Assembly (NCBI GenBank): GCA_002435785.1 | Contig: DIUC01000055.1 | Span: forward strand, 1-32,708 | DNA length: 32,708 nt | Direction of reading: 5' to 3' | Source: Saprospiraceae bacterium UBA6168 | GTDB lineage: Bacteria; Bacteroidota; Bacteroidia; Chitinophagales; Saprospiraceae | In this document: piece after piece, positions 1 to 8,523 of the stretch | Position numbering within the stretch: position 1 is the stretch's first letter | Layout of the letters: every line of letters begins with the position of its first letter | Notes under the pieces: model-generated | Database searches by the model: none | Told to the model about the DNA's origin: nothing | Seen by the model: only the letters and a program-made list of their open reading frames with translations | Position numbers and translations under genes: made by a program

Positions 1-822
1 TGGCCGATTCATGCAACAACGCCCATCGGGGGTAGTATTTTGGTTTTCAGCAATCCGTACACTTGGAATATAGTCAGGTGGAACGGACAAGCGTGGAACC
101 AGGTTGGGATTGGTTTGGGATTGCAGGGAATATATGACCCTGTAGAATGTATGGCAGAGTATAAAGGGAGCTTGTACATTGGGGGCAACTTTGGCCCCCA
201 GATGTTCAGTCTCACCAAAAGCCGCCACATCGCGAGATGGGATGGTTCAAATTATTACGGATTGTCGGAGGAGGAGCCCTGCTGCATCTATGACATGGTA
301 GTCTTTCACGACGAACTGTATGCCTTGTGCACCTTCGGTCAGGATTCAGAGATAGGAGCAACTAATATTGCAAAATGGGACGGCACCAAATGGTGCAGCC
401 TGGGCAGCATGTTCAACGGTCAAGCCCATGACTTGGAAGTTTACAATGATACGCTATACGTAGCTGGTACCTTTTGGAAAATAAATGGTAACCCGATTCG
501 TGGGGTAGCTAAATGGACAGGCGGCGATTTTGTGGCTGCCTGCACTGAACCAGTTTCTGCCACGGTGCAGCCAGAAGGCGAGGCCCCCTTTTCTTTTCTG
601 CCCAACCCTGCCACTACCCAAGCAGTTTTTTATTTACCCAATAGTTTCCCAAATGCGACGCTCACCTTGTATTCAACTACTGCCCAGCGTATGCTCACCC
701 AACACCTCGTGGCTGAGAGCAATACAGTGCCGCTGGAGGGCATTGCGTCGGGAATGTATTTTTGGGAAGTGCGGGATGAAGGGAAAATATTGCAATCGGG
801 CAAGTTGGTGAAGGTGGAGTGA
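1..822 (+). CDS. Secreted beta-propeller-like protein with T9SS type-A sorting domain (5' partial)
   Basis: The reading frame is open from base 1, so the gene begins outside the window and only the last 273 residues are seen. The body carries at least four spaced repeats of the form (N/H)I(A/V)(R/K)W(D/N)G..W, separated by strands such as LYIGGNF and LYVAGTF. This pattern suggests a Kelch-like or other beta-propeller surface protein. The last 80 or so residues form a type IX secretion C-terminal domain: an FLPNPATTQAVF strand, then LTLYSTTAQRM, then a GMYFWEV strand, and a basic end GKLVKVE. Such domains direct proteins through the outer membrane and are then cleaved. The passenger's ligand or enzyme activity cannot be told from this fragment. 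The T9SS assignment is firm; the propeller call is inferred from repeat spacing. Confidence 0.85.
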   Translation, partial: WPIHATTPIGGSILVFSNPYTWNIVRWNGQAWNQVGIGLGLQGIYDPVECMAEYKGSLYIGGNFGPQMFSLTKSRHIARWDGSNYYGLSEEEPCCIYDMVVFHDELYALCTFGQDSEIGATNIAKWDGTKWCSLGSMFNGQAHDLEVYNDTLYVAGTFWKINGNPIRGVAKWTGGDFVAACTEPVSATVQPEGEAPFSFLPNPATTQAVFYLPNSFPNATLTLYSTTAQRMLTQHLVAESNTVPLEGIASGMYFWEVRDEGKILQSGKLVKVE

Positions 823-837
823 TATACGCTATATTTG
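805..837 (+). promoter_or_regulatory. Bacteroidota-type promoter for the T9SS protein at 929
   Basis: The -7 box TATATTTG (830-837) matches TAnnTTTG. A TTG at 805-807 starts 25 bases earlier, which suits the -33 element. The -33 element lies inside the end of the preceding gene. Predicted leader to the ATG at 929 is about 85 bases. Confidence 0.5.
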
Positions 838-928
838 TGAGGATGTTGACCTTCCTGGCAACATACACCCAGTCAGGTTTACAGTCCTGCATCAATCTAA
901 CATTTCCACTTTGGCTAATTCAAAAAGC

Positions 929-2461
929 ATGATTTATAGAAACAAAAAATACTTTTTTCTGCTTTTTCTACTTTTCCCCTTTCTTGCCTCTTCCCAAAAA
1001 TGGGACTACCAGTGGCCAATGGGCTACAGTAGTGGTGCCGATGTGGGCATCCCTGACCTTACCCTGCTAGATTTTACCGGGGACACCGTGGCGATATACA
1101 GCCATGCCTTCACCGACGGCCTCGGCTTCGGTTCCAGTGGCAGCTTCATCTGCGACGAGGAAGGGCAATTAGTGCTTGTCACCAACAACTGTGCGGTGTA
1201 CGACCAGGACTTTCAACTGGTATCCGGCTCCGACTCGCTAACGCCGGGCTGGGGTTATGATGTGAATTGCGGGGACCAGAGCTACGGGGGCTATATCGGA
1301 AGTCAGCTTACCGTCTTCCTTCCCCAGATTGGCAACGACAGCATTGTTTACCTTATCCACAAGGATAATATCCTTTACAATTCTACACTTGGCGTCCTCA
1401 GCACCAAGCTTTATCTCAGTACTCTAGTGCGTAAGCTGGATGGTACTTACTATCTAACAGGGAAGCAGCAGCTTTTAGATGGGCTATACAATTATGGGCA
1501 CCTTACCTCCTGTCTCCATGCCGACGGGGACAAATGGTGGACGAGCATGGTCGAGTTCAACACAAACAAGTTCGATTGGTTTCTAATCGGAGGGCAGGGC
1601 ATCGTTCAAGGGCCCTTTAATCAAGCAATTGGCAACCCATTGATTGATGACGATGTTGGCATCAGCCAAACAGCCTTTTCGCCGAATGCTTCCTTGTTGG
1701 CAATCAATTCAAAAACACCAAAGGTCATCTATCTCTATGATTTCGACAATTCTACGGGCCTAATGTCAAACCCTCAGGTGATACCATACCCATCTGCAGT
1801 AGATGATATTGGACTAGGCGTGGCCTTCTCCTTTGATTCCCGCTTCCTCTATGCCAGTTCAAGCACCGACCTCTACCAGATAGACCTGCAGGACGGCAAC
1901 GCCGTGGAGCACATCGCCCACCATCTCAGCTACGATGAAGACCAGTGGCCAGTAGGCATTGGGTTCTTCACCCTCGGTCCCGACTGCCGGATGTACATCG
2001 GCCCCGCCACCACTACCTACTACCTCCATGTGGTGCACCATCCCAACGAGAAGGGCGCTGCCTGCGGTTTCGAGGCCAGGGTACTTCGCTCCCCATCCAA
2101 TATATACAGGAACATCCCCAACATCCCCATGTACCGCTTTGATGGGGCTTGCGATAGCACCATCGCTTTTCCGTACAAGGACACGGTGAGTGTGGCAGTC
2201 GGTGTTTTTGGGGAACATGGCGGCGTGAAGGTATTTCCCAATCCCGTCACCGACCACTTCACGGTGTCCTTCCCTGGGCGTGCACCGCTTGGTGCCACGC
2301 TTCGCCTCCACGATGCGGTGGGCAGGCTGGTGCTGGAGCGCCCGCTGCCCGCCATCAACAATGTGTTCGGCGCAGAAGGGATGGAGCCGGGCGTGTATTT
2401 CTTCCAAATTCTGGTCGGGGATAGGCGGATGCAGGAGGGGAAGCTGGTGAAGGTGGAGTGA
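929..2461 (+). CDS. Secreted WD40/beta-propeller-like protein with T9SS type-A sorting domain
   Basis: A 510-residue secreted protein. The ATG at 929 is preferred over the in-frame TTG at 911 because it gives a clean signal peptide (basic MIYRNKK, then a Phe/Leu-rich core ending near ASSQ). The middle has propeller-like strands, for example LAINSKTPKVIYLYDFD and FSFDSRFLYASSSTDLYQIDL around residues 245-320, resembling the YVTN/WD40 folds often seen in Bacteroidota surface proteins. The C-terminus (about residue 430 on) is a T9SS type-A sorting domain: VKVFPNPVTDHFTVSF, LRLHDAVGRLV, GVYFFQI and the final GKLVKVE. The end is identical to that of the gene upstream, so both probably use the same secretion and attachment route. 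The gene has its own promoter. Its specific function is unknown. Confidence 0.85.
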   Translation: MIYRNKKYFFLLFLLFPFLASSQKWDYQWPMGYSSGADVGIPDLTLLDFTGDTVAIYSHAFTDGLGFGSSGSFICDEEGQLVLVTNNCAVYDQDFQLVSGSDSLTPGWGYDVNCGDQSYGGYIGSQLTVFLPQIGNDSIVYLIHKDNILYNSTLGVLSTKLYLSTLVRKLDGTYYLTGKQQLLDGLYNYGHLTSCLHADGDKWWTSMVEFNTNKFDWFLIGGQGIVQGPFNQAIGNPLIDDDVGISQTAFSPNASLLAINSKTPKVIYLYDFDNSTGLMSNPQVIPYPSAVDDIGLGVAFSFDSRFLYASSSTDLYQIDLQDGNAVEHIAHHLSYDEDQWPVGIGFFTLGPDCRMYIGPATTTYYLHVVHHPNEKGAACGFEARVLRSPSNIYRNIPNIPMYRFDGACDSTIAFPYKDTVSVAVGVFGEHGGVKVFPNPVTDHFTVSFPGRAPLGATLRLHDAVGRLVLERPLPAINNVFGAEGMEPGVYFFQILVGDRRMQEGKLVKVE

Positions 2462-2549
2462 GCAGGATATCAAAAATACCCCGCTTTGCACCTCGTGTCG
2501 CCGCCGCTTTTCAGCCCCCGTCCAAACAATGCAGCAGCGAAAACAAGCT

Positions 2550-5051
2550 TTACCCCTTCCTCCCCAGCCCCACCAAGTTCGCAAACAACCGGTATGCGCC
2601 CGGTACCCCCGACGGCAGTTCCCGGAAGAACGACAGCCCGGTATAGACGTACCAGCCTTCGCCGTACTTCGCCACCAACAGGCTGCCATCACGGGCAGGT
2701 TCGCCGGGGTCGTTGCAGCTCAGGATGGGCGTGTATTCCGGCCCCCATTCACTGGGGAAATACAGCCCCCGCTCTTGCACCCAGCCGTCGAAGTCCTTGG
2801 CGGTGATTTTGTTTGGCGAGTTGAGCACGGGGTGGTCGGGCGCCAAGAACCGCACCTCGGCCTCCTCCACCGTCACCCGGTCACGGCTAAGCTTGAGCTT
2901 GTACGGCGTCAATTCGGCATCCGGCACGAGGGTGCCAGTGGTGTTGTACTGCACCACCACCACGCCGCCCTGCTTGGCATAGTCGAACAGTTTTTGCTGC
3001 TGGAATTTCAGGCGCTCCACGGTATTGTAGGCACGTATGCCGATGACCACGGCGTCGTATTTTTTCAGGTTCTCCTGCGTGATGTCCCGGTCTTCGAGCA
3101 GGTCAACGGTGTAGCCGGCTTGACGGAGGCTGGCCGGCACCTTGTCGCCAGCGCCCATGATGTATCCGATGCGGTCGCCAGCCCTTTTGAGGTCGGTGCG
3201 GGCCACCTTGGCCTCGGCGGGCAGCAGGATGGTCTGTGCCGGGATGTGGTCGTACTCGATGCTGACCAGCGACTTGGCATATCGCTGGCCGTTCACGGTG
3301 GCCACGGGGGTTATTTTGCCCTCGCCATTTGCCGAAGGCGCAAAAACCTGGAACGCCACGTGCTGCTCCTCGCCCTTTAGTTTTAGGGAAAAATCAGCGG
3401 CAGCTGGCTCGGCCCGCCAGCCCTTTGGGAGTTCGAGGGAGAGCTTGCCGCTGGTGTTTGGTGCACCGGCCACCACCACCACGCTCACCGTGCGGGGCTT
3501 GGTATCGGGGAACAGGATGGCCTCCTCGGCCATGTTGACGAACACGGGCGGCGTCACTTCGAACGGGCGATAGACCTCCCCCTTTACATCGTCGTCTTTT
3601 TTGTAAGCGACCTCCCGCTCCAGTGCAAATGGCTGGTTTTCCACCAAAAACAAAAACTCCACTTTGAGGGACTTGGGCGTTTCGGGTACGCCCCGGAGCG
3701 TCTGTTCCGGTACGGTGTACATGCCGAGCGCCCAGTTTTGGTCGAGCCAATAGGAGTTGGTGTAGGGCAAAGTGGTAGGCAGTGTGAGCTTCTTTTTGAA
3801 GGAAAAATTCTTGTTGTTGGCCAGTGTGGTGTTCAGCGTGGAGTCGAGGCCGAGCGGTAGGTAGCGCACCGATTGCAGCACACAGTTGGCGCTGCTGCGG
3901 TTGATGGCCTCTAAGGTCAGGTTGATTTCCTGGCCGGGCGTGGCGGAGGTTTCGCTGGCCACCGCCTCGTAGAACAGGCCGAGGCAATTGGTGATGACCC
4001 GCTTGATTTCAGCGAGCTTCACCTGCTTCCAGTAGCCATCGGGCAGGGCCTCTATTTTTTTCAAAACCTCCATGAGCAGCGGGACGCTAGCGCCAGGGTT
4101 ATTGAAGTCGTAGTTGGCCTGCACTTTTTTTACGAGGTCGCCAATGGCTGCGCCGCCCGGCACCCTCGTCCAAGTGGTGTTGACGCCGCCAAAGAGGCCA
4201 TCTTTTTGCGTCGGCATGTCGCCCTTCACCAATTCGAGGTACTCCATCGTCTCGCCCCGGCTGCCCACCGAGCCGAATCCCTGCGACTTGTGCATGGAGC
4301 GGCTCTCGGCGGCCATCTCTCCGATGGACTTGCCCTGAAGTGGGAGGAAGGGGCCAGCATCCACGGCCAGCATCTTGGACTTGTCGGCGGCGTCGAACTT
4401 CTCTTGGCTGCCGTAAAACCACCAAGAGGTATTGAAAAACAGGCGGCGTGGCTGCCAGACCTGCACGTATTTCAGTTGTTCTGGGTAAACTTTGGGGTTG
4501 GCGGCCAACTCGAATGCCTCCACGGCCAACATGGCGGAGGCCGTGTGGTGGCCGTGCGTCCTGCCCGCCGACTCGTGGTGGAATCGGTTGACGATGACGT
4601 CGGGCTGCCACTTGCGTATGGCCCAAACCACGTCGGCCAGCACCTCGTCCTTGTTCCAGATTTTGAGGGTTTCGTCGGGGTGCTTGGAGAAGCCGAAGTC
4701 GTTGGCCCGGCTGAACATTTGCGTGCCGCCATCGGTGCGCCGGGCGGCCAGCAGCTCCTGGGTGCGGATGACGCCGAGCAGTTCCTCGATTTGGGTACCG
4801 ATGAGGTTCTGGCCGCCGTCGCCCCGGGTTAGGGAGAGGTAGGCGGTGTTGATTTGTTGGTCGTTGGAGAGCCAAGCGATGAGGCGGGTGTTCTCATCGT
4901 CGGGGTGGGCGGCCACGTAGAGGGCCGAGCCGAGCACGTTCAGCTTCTCGATGGCTTGGTAGATTTCGGCGGCGTTGAGGCGCTCGGGGCGCTGGGCTGT
5001 GAGGGCCGTTGCGAAGAGCAACAGCAACAATGTGAGGCGGCAATTAGTCAT
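2550..5051 (-). CDS. Secreted PIG-L family deacetylase (LmbE-like), large form
   Basis: An 833-residue protein with a signal peptide (TNCRLTLLLLLFATALTA-Q). The PIG-L/LmbE zinc amidohydrolase domain spans about residues 35-260. It shows the metal-binding AHPDDEN motif (H48, D50-D51) and a second ligand region, HHESAGRTHGHHTAS, near residue 165. The family removes N-acetyl groups from GlcNAc-containing or related substrates. The remaining 550 residues include beta-rich segments and, near residues 640-720, a ThuA/glutamine-amidotransferase-like fold (VIGIRAYNTVERLKF, GGVVVVQYNTTGTL). This long architecture is familiar in Bacteroidota, where substrates are mostly undefined. An extracytoplasmic role in glycan processing is likely but inferred. 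The gene converges with the T9SS gene before it and has a promoter-like box just upstream. Confidence 0.9.
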   Translation of the reverse strand: MTNCRLTLLLLLFATALTAQRPERLNAAEIYQAIEKLNVLGSALYVAAHPDDENTRLIAWLSNDQQINTAYLSLTRGDGGQNLIGTQIEELLGVIRTQELLAARRTDGGTQMFSRANDFGFSKHPDETLKIWNKDEVLADVVWAIRKWQPDVIVNRFHHESAGRTHGHHTASAMLAVEAFELAANPKVYPEQLKYVQVWQPRRLFFNTSWWFYGSQEKFDAADKSKMLAVDAGPFLPLQGKSIGEMAAESRSMHKSQGFGSVGSRGETMEYLELVKGDMPTQKDGLFGGVNTTWTRVPGGAAIGDLVKKVQANYDFNNPGASVPLLMEVLKKIEALPDGYWKQVKLAEIKRVITNCLGLFYEAVASETSATPGQEINLTLEAINRSSANCVLQSVRYLPLGLDSTLNTTLANNKNFSFKKKLTLPTTLPYTNSYWLDQNWALGMYTVPEQTLRGVPETPKSLKVEFLFLVENQPFALEREVAYKKDDDVKGEVYRPFEVTPPVFVNMAEEAILFPDTKPRTVSVVVVAGAPNTSGKLSLELPKGWRAEPAAADFSLKLKGEEQHVAFQVFAPSANGEGKITPVATVNGQRYAKSLVSIEYDHIPAQTILLPAEAKVARTDLKRAGDRIGYIMGAGDKVPASLRQAGYTVDLLEDRDITQENLKKYDAVVIGIRAYNTVERLKFQQQKLFDYAKQGGVVVVQYNTTGTLVPDAELTPYKLKLSRDRVTVEEAEVRFLAPDHPVLNSPNKITAKDFDGWVQERGLYFPSEWGPEYTPILSCNDPGEPARDGSLLVAKYGEGWYVYTGLSFFRELPSGVPGAYRLFANLVGLGRKG

Positions 5052-5071
5052 TGTAGATTTTTTTTGAACGG

Positions 5072-5104
5072 CGAAGATAGGGAAAGGACAAAGGACAAAT
5101 CAAA
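5072..5104 (-). promoter_or_regulatory. Promoter for the PIG-L gene
   Basis: On the minus strand a TATCTTCG box (5079-5072) is a TTCG variant of TAnnTTTG. A TTTG (5104-5101) starts 25 bases upstream. The predicted start of transcription is roughly 15 bases before the ATG at 5051. Confidence 0.4.
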
Positions 5105-5137
5105 AAGGCCAAAGTTCAAAAATGGAACGGGCCATTT

Positions 5138-5590
5138 TCATTGCTTGAACCCAATCGGCGCTCGCTTTTCCCACTCCTTTTTGTCCTTGCGCTCCCGCAT
5201 GAGCAGGGTTAGGGCCTGCTCCACGTCCTCGAAGCGGATTTCGAGTTCGGTGAGGCGCTGGGCGAGTCCGGTGTAGGTGAGGGCATAGTTGCGGATGGCC
5301 ACGAATGCCCGCATTATGGCGATGTTGACGGCGATGGCTTTCTCGCTGTTCAGGACGGAGGAGAGCATGGCGACGCCTTGTTCGGTGAAGGCGAAGGGGG
5401 GATACTTTGCATGCTTGCCTCTAAGTCCGTCTTTCTCTAAGGTCACAAATTGCGTCCTTAAAGATTTGTACTCTTCAGGCGTCAACTCGAACATGAAGTC
5501 CGAAGGAAAACGGTCAATATTTCGTCGAACGGCTTCCTTTAATCGTTTCGTTTCCGTCCCGTACATCTCAGCAAGGTCAAAGTCAAGCAT
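5138..5590 (-). CDS. ORF6N-domain protein with interrupted N-terminus
   Basis: A 150-residue protein of the ORF6N (KilA-N-associated) family, found in phage and bacterial chromosomes and thought to bind DNA. The core is clear: VMLDFDLAEMYGTETKRL, then RRNIDRFPSDFMF, then FAFTEQGVAMLSSVLNSEKA and VNIAIMRAFV. The tail (about 115-145) is a short coiled coil. Family members normally begin about 20 residues earlier, with a segment like IQQKIHEIRGQKVM. That segment is present upstream in the same frame (ATG at 5665, MELQIIQQKIHE), but a seven-codon stretch ending in TAA (5609-5611) separates it from IRWQKVM. Translation from the ATG at 5590 would give a protein lacking the first helix; AGGTGG nine bases upstream could serve as a ribosome site. 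It may be functional or a young pseudogene. Confidence 0.75.
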   Translation of the reverse strand: MLDFDLAEMYGTETKRLKEAVRRNIDRFPSDFMFELTPEEYKSLRTQFVTLEKDGLRGKHAKYPPFAFTEQGVAMLSSVLNSEKAIAVNIAIMRAFVAIRNYALTYTGLAQRLTELEIRFEDVEQALTLLMRERKDKKEWEKRAPIGFKQ

Positions 5591-5704
5591 GACTTTTTGC
5601 CACCTAATTTACTTTCGTGAACCTTCGGTTTCATGGATTTTCTGTTGGATGATTTGCAGTTCCATTTTCTCATAGTTTTGTTTTGGGCCAAATATTGCAC
5701 TCCC

Positions 5705-5755
5705 AAAAACTTCAAGTGCCAAGCGACCACACATTGCGACCGCTTGGCACTTGAA
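5705..5755 (-). terminator. Strong hairpin terminator downstream of the desaturase gene
   Basis: Perfect 15-bp inverted arms, ttcaagtgccaagcg (5711-5725) and its complement (5741-5755), enclose a 15-base loop. On the minus strand the stem is followed by GTTTTTG. This fits an intrinsic terminator for the desaturase, whose stop codon lies 29 bases upstream of the stem. It also sits upstream of the ORF6N gene, so an operator role is possible. Confidence 0.65.
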
Positions 5756-5783
5756 ATCACCCTAAATCTAACGGCAAAATGTA

Positions 5784-6683
5784 TCAGGCCGCTTTTGCCA
5801 CCTTTCCCATCCGCTCGAAGCGCATGTTCTGGGTGCGGCAGGACGGAATGATGGCACCGAGGAAGTAGGTGCGGAAGATGAACCACAGGAAGCTCTTCTC
5901 ATTGAGCCTTGGGTCAATTTGGCTTTCGATTTCCTTGTGCTTCTCCGCCAGTTTGCTCCAGTGGATACCGGGCGACATGTGGTGCGCCGTATGGTAGCCG
6001 TTGTTGGGCAGGGTGAAGTTCAGCCCCCATCCCGTGAAGTTGCGGGAGTGGTTGATGGGGGATTCCTCGTCCGTGTGGATATGCTGCACGTAATTGAAAA
6101 TGAGCACGCTAAACAGGGAGACCTGCTGGGGAATAACGACGTACCATATCGCCTTCCGCCAATCAATCAAAAGTGCAACCACCAAGATTCCCACCATGCT
6201 GAACACCTGTAGCATGTGGAACCAAAACTTGCGACGGTTCTCACTGTAAAGCGCCACCATGTACTGATAGATGGCCTTCTGCTGCTTCATGCCACTCAGC
6301 GAAGGGTAGGTGATGAGCGTGAGCAGGTTGTTCTTCTCCGTCACCTGGTAGGTGCGGGTGTAGTCCTGTTCCTTGTTGATGTGTACGTGGTGGTTGGAGT
6401 TGTGGGTGGGTATCCAGCCGAAGACGGGAAACCCGTAAAACATCGTCAGCCAGTTGTCGGTGAGGATGTTCAGGGTTTTGTTCTTCCACATGGGCAGGTG
6501 CTGGTGGTTGTGAACCAACACGGCGACTACCACGGCCATGTAGAGCTGGAGTACGTACAGCGCAAAAAATATCGCTGGACTTGATTCTCTCAAACCACTA
6601 CCATTTCTCCAAAGAAAAATGAATAGAAAAGTGGTGAGGAACATGAAGAAGACGGAACGAATATCAGCTTTGTATCGAAGCAT
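5784..6683 (-). CDS. Membrane fatty-acid desaturase family protein
   Basis: A 299-residue integral membrane di-iron desaturase. Three histidine clusters are visible: HNHQH (58-62), HNSNHHVH (94-101) and HTAHH (231-235), placed as in the acyl-lipid/acyl-CoA desaturase family. Hydrophobic segments lie near residues 10-25, 37-57, 78-92 and in the middle (about 150-195). The family inserts double bonds into acyl chains, or hydroxylates related lipids, using oxygen and an electron donor. Substrate and position cannot be read from sequence. I chose the ATG at 6683 (MLRYKADIRSVFF) because the upstream in-frame extension to 6890 is low-complexity and does not resemble family N-termini. The gene stands alone with a strong terminator after it. 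Adjustment of membrane fluidity is a reasonable inference. Confidence 0.85.
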   Translation of the reverse strand: MLRYKADIRSVFFMFLTTFLFIFLWRNGSGLRESSPAIFFALYVLQLYMAVVVAVLVHNHQHLPMWKNKTLNILTDNWLTMFYGFPVFGWIPTHNSNHHVHINKEQDYTRTYQVTEKNNLLTLITYPSLSGMKQQKAIYQYMVALYSENRRKFWFHMLQVFSMVGILVVALLIDWRKAIWYVVIPQQVSLFSVLIFNYVQHIHTDEESPINHSRNFTGWGLNFTLPNNGYHTAHHMSPGIHWSKLAEKHKEIESQIDPRLNEKSFLWFIFRTYFLGAIIPSCRTQNMRFERMGKVAKAA

Positions 6684-7082
6684 TGTTTTAGATTTTACAC
6701 CTGCCCTTTGCCACAATTGTTTTTTGCGACTCACGACAAGCACCACAAAGAGAAGGTAAATTTTTGTTGGCGCTAAGGTTTTTTTGTAAAAATTATCCTT
6801 AAATAAAAAAAATGTGGGCTTCGATGCATGTATCTGCCCAATTCTATTGGAAAACAGTCCTTTTTGGGGCCTGGCCAAAAATATCCTCAAAACTTGTTTT
6901 CAAAAGTTTCAACAAAGTCGGTATCGAGCTTGGACAAGACACTGCGGTAGGAAATGGCTCAAAAAATCTGCTTCTGGGCATACCAGCCATCAACAATTCT
7001 GACGACACATTCATGCAGCACCTGGTGAACTTCAGCGCCCGGTTGAACTTGCCCAGGAATGTCACAATGCCACTATCCTTAA
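6684..7082. other. Gene-poor intergenic stretch
   Basis: About 400 bases between the desaturase and the decayed FG-GAP fragment. Open frames of 60-100 codons exist on both strands (for example 6812-7117 plus, 6844-7065 minus), but none shows a recognisable domain, signal peptide or convincing start context. The desaturase promoter presumably lies at 6690-6790, though I see no good TAnnTTTG box. Confidence 0.5.
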
Positions 7083-7349
7083 TTCCAACAGGGCCGCCAA
7101 GGGATATTTGTTTCTGATAAGAATAGAAAACGATTTAAAGACGATTAAGGAGATTATGGTTTAAACCATTGGGCTGTCGGTTTTAGGAGATTATTTACCT
7201 ACTATGATAACGACGGAGACCAAGATTTGCTGGTAAGCCATGATTTCGGCCATAAGGCAAAGCCCAATTATTTATTGCGGAATAATACCCCGATAAAACC
7301 ATTCACTTAGGTCGAAAATGAAGCGGGCATGTACTTACGAATATATGAA
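7083..7349 (+). pseudogene. Decayed FG-GAP/VCBS-repeat protein fragment
   Basis: One frame reads IFVSDKNR, then GDYGLNHWAVGF, then YYDNDGDQDLLVSHDFG, then PNYLLRNN, then VENEAGMYL. This is the layout of a VCBS/FG-GAP repeat of the CRTAC1/ASPIC type, including the calcium-loop DNDGDQD (from 7206). The frame is broken by TAA at 7080 and 7146 and by TAG at 7308, and has no credible start. It runs into the 3' end of the convergent anmK gene. It is best read as a remnant of a once larger secreted protein gene. The repeat resemblance is seen directly; how it decayed is inferred. Confidence 0.65.
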
Positions 7350-7363
7350 GTTACCGCTGGTCG

Positions 7364-8461
7364 TCACGGACTAAAAACACCACCACCCACCGCATCCCGG
7401 CTCGCCCCGGTCACACTTGAGATGCAGTTCGGCGCACCCTCCACCCGCATTACCCCGAGCAGGGCCATGAGCAGGGCCTCTTTGAACTTCACCACGTCAT
7501 CGGATGGTACGACCACCTCCAGGTTAGGCAGCCCCACTGCGGAAAGTTGCTGTTGAATGCACCGCATCAGGTAGCCGTTGAATGCACCGCCACCAGTGGC
7601 CAGCAGTCGGTATTTTTCTTTTGCAATTCGCTCTTTTTCAAGCACTTGCAGCACGGACTTCGCCAACTGGTGCGCCACGTGCTGGCAAACGGTGTGCAGG
7701 CGGTCGTTGACTGGGGTAGTGGCTTGCAGGCAGGCTTGGGTCAGGTGCTGCTGCACCCACTGGTTGGAGAGCGACTTGGGGTAAGGCGCTGCGAAAAAGC
7801 CCCGTGCATTGATTGCATCAAAAAGCAGGGGGTCGAGTTGGCCACTGGCTGCCAGTTGACCATCGGTATCGTAAGGCAAGCCGAGGAGGCTGGCGAGGGC
7901 GTTCAGTGCTTGGTTTGCTCCGCAAACGTCGAAGGCGATATAGCGGCCATCGGTATTGCAGGAAATATTGGCAATGCCGCCAAGGTTGAGGTAAAAATCG
8001 TAGCCGGGGAAGAGCATTTTGTCGGCCATTGGGGCCAGCGGGGCACCTTGGCCGCCGAGTGCCACGTCAGAGGAGCGGAAGTCGCTCACGACTGTGCAGC
8101 CAGTGCCAGCAGCCAGTGCGGCACCGTCGCCGATTTGGGTGGTGAAGCCCTGCGCAGGTTCGTGGAAAATGGTATGCCCATGCGAAGCGATAAGGTCAAT
8201 TTGTGCTGGCGACAGCTTTTTTTCCTCCAAAAAACAGTTGACCAACTCACCAAGGTAATGCCCAAAACCCGCATGGCCGCTGCAAAATTCAAGGGCCGTG
8301 GCCGTGGGCAGCCGCCGAAGCCGCTCCTGCCATTCGGGGGTGAACGGGAGCGTGTCGGCGAGGAGCAGTTCCCATTTTTTCACCAAAAAAGCACCCTCCT
8401 CCCAAGCCGTTTCGAGGCGGCAGTAGGCGACGTCGAGACCGTCGAGCGAGCTGCCCGACAT
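7364..8461 (-). CDS. anmK: Anhydro-N-acetylmuramic acid kinase
   Basis: A 365-residue enzyme of peptidoglycan recycling. It hydrates and phosphorylates 1,6-anhydro-MurNAc to MurNAc-6-phosphate using ATP, in the cytoplasm. Family hallmarks are MSGSSLDGLDVAYC at the N-terminus (usual form GLMSGTSxDGxD), IASHGHTIFHEP, FRSSDVALGGQGAPLAP, LNLGGIANIS, DVCGANQALNALA and LLATGGGAFN near the C-terminus. Length is normal for the family. The start is odd: the ATG at 8461 lies inside the conserved GLMSG motif, and the frame upstream reads KIHHAIGL, as expected of homologues, yet holds no ATG, GTG or TTG before a stop. The only nearby ATG (8475) is in another frame. Either the short form is used, or an ATC/ATT start or a sequence error hides the true start. 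Confidence 0.93.
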   Translation of the reverse strand: MSGSSLDGLDVAYCRLETAWEEGAFLVKKWELLLADTLPFTPEWQERLRRLPTATALEFCSGHAGFGHYLGELVNCFLEEKKLSPAQIDLIASHGHTIFHEPAQGFTTQIGDGAALAAGTGCTVVSDFRSSDVALGGQGAPLAPMADKMLFPGYDFYLNLGGIANISCNTDGRYIAFDVCGANQALNALASLLGLPYDTDGQLAASGQLDPLLFDAINARGFFAAPYPKSLSNQWVQQHLTQACLQATTPVNDRLHTVCQHVAHQLAKSVLQVLEKERIAKEKYRLLATGGGAFNGYLMRCIQQQLSAVGLPNLEVVVPSDDVVKFKEALLMALLGVMRVEGAPNCISSVTGASRDAVGGGVFSP

Positions 8462-8488
8462 GAGGCCGATAGCATGGTGGATTTTAGT

Positions 8489-8523
8489 TGGTTCGATGTT
8501 GTTTGAAATGGTTCGATGTTGTT
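8489..8523. repeat. Short direct repeat upstream of anmK
   Basis: Two identical 15-base copies of tggttcgatgttgtt (8489-8503 and 8509-8523) lie with a 20-base period just before anmK. They fall in the gap between the cytochrome c gene and anmK and may overlap the anmK 5' leader. Confidence 0.7.

Noticed and set aside
2529..3380. A 283-codon plus-strand open frame antisense to the PIG-L gene
   Set aside because: The PIG-L protein on the opposite strand is well supported with clear motifs; the plus-strand translation has no family resemblance.
6812..7117. A 101-codon plus-strand frame between the desaturase and the FG-GAP fragment
   Set aside because: No recognisable domain or promoter box and a different frame from the FG-GAP remnant; probably chance.
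7547..8506. A 319-codon plus-strand open frame antisense to anmK
   Set aside because: It mirrors the anmK coding frame almost fully, has no domain and no signal, and is expected as a shadow in GC-rich codons.
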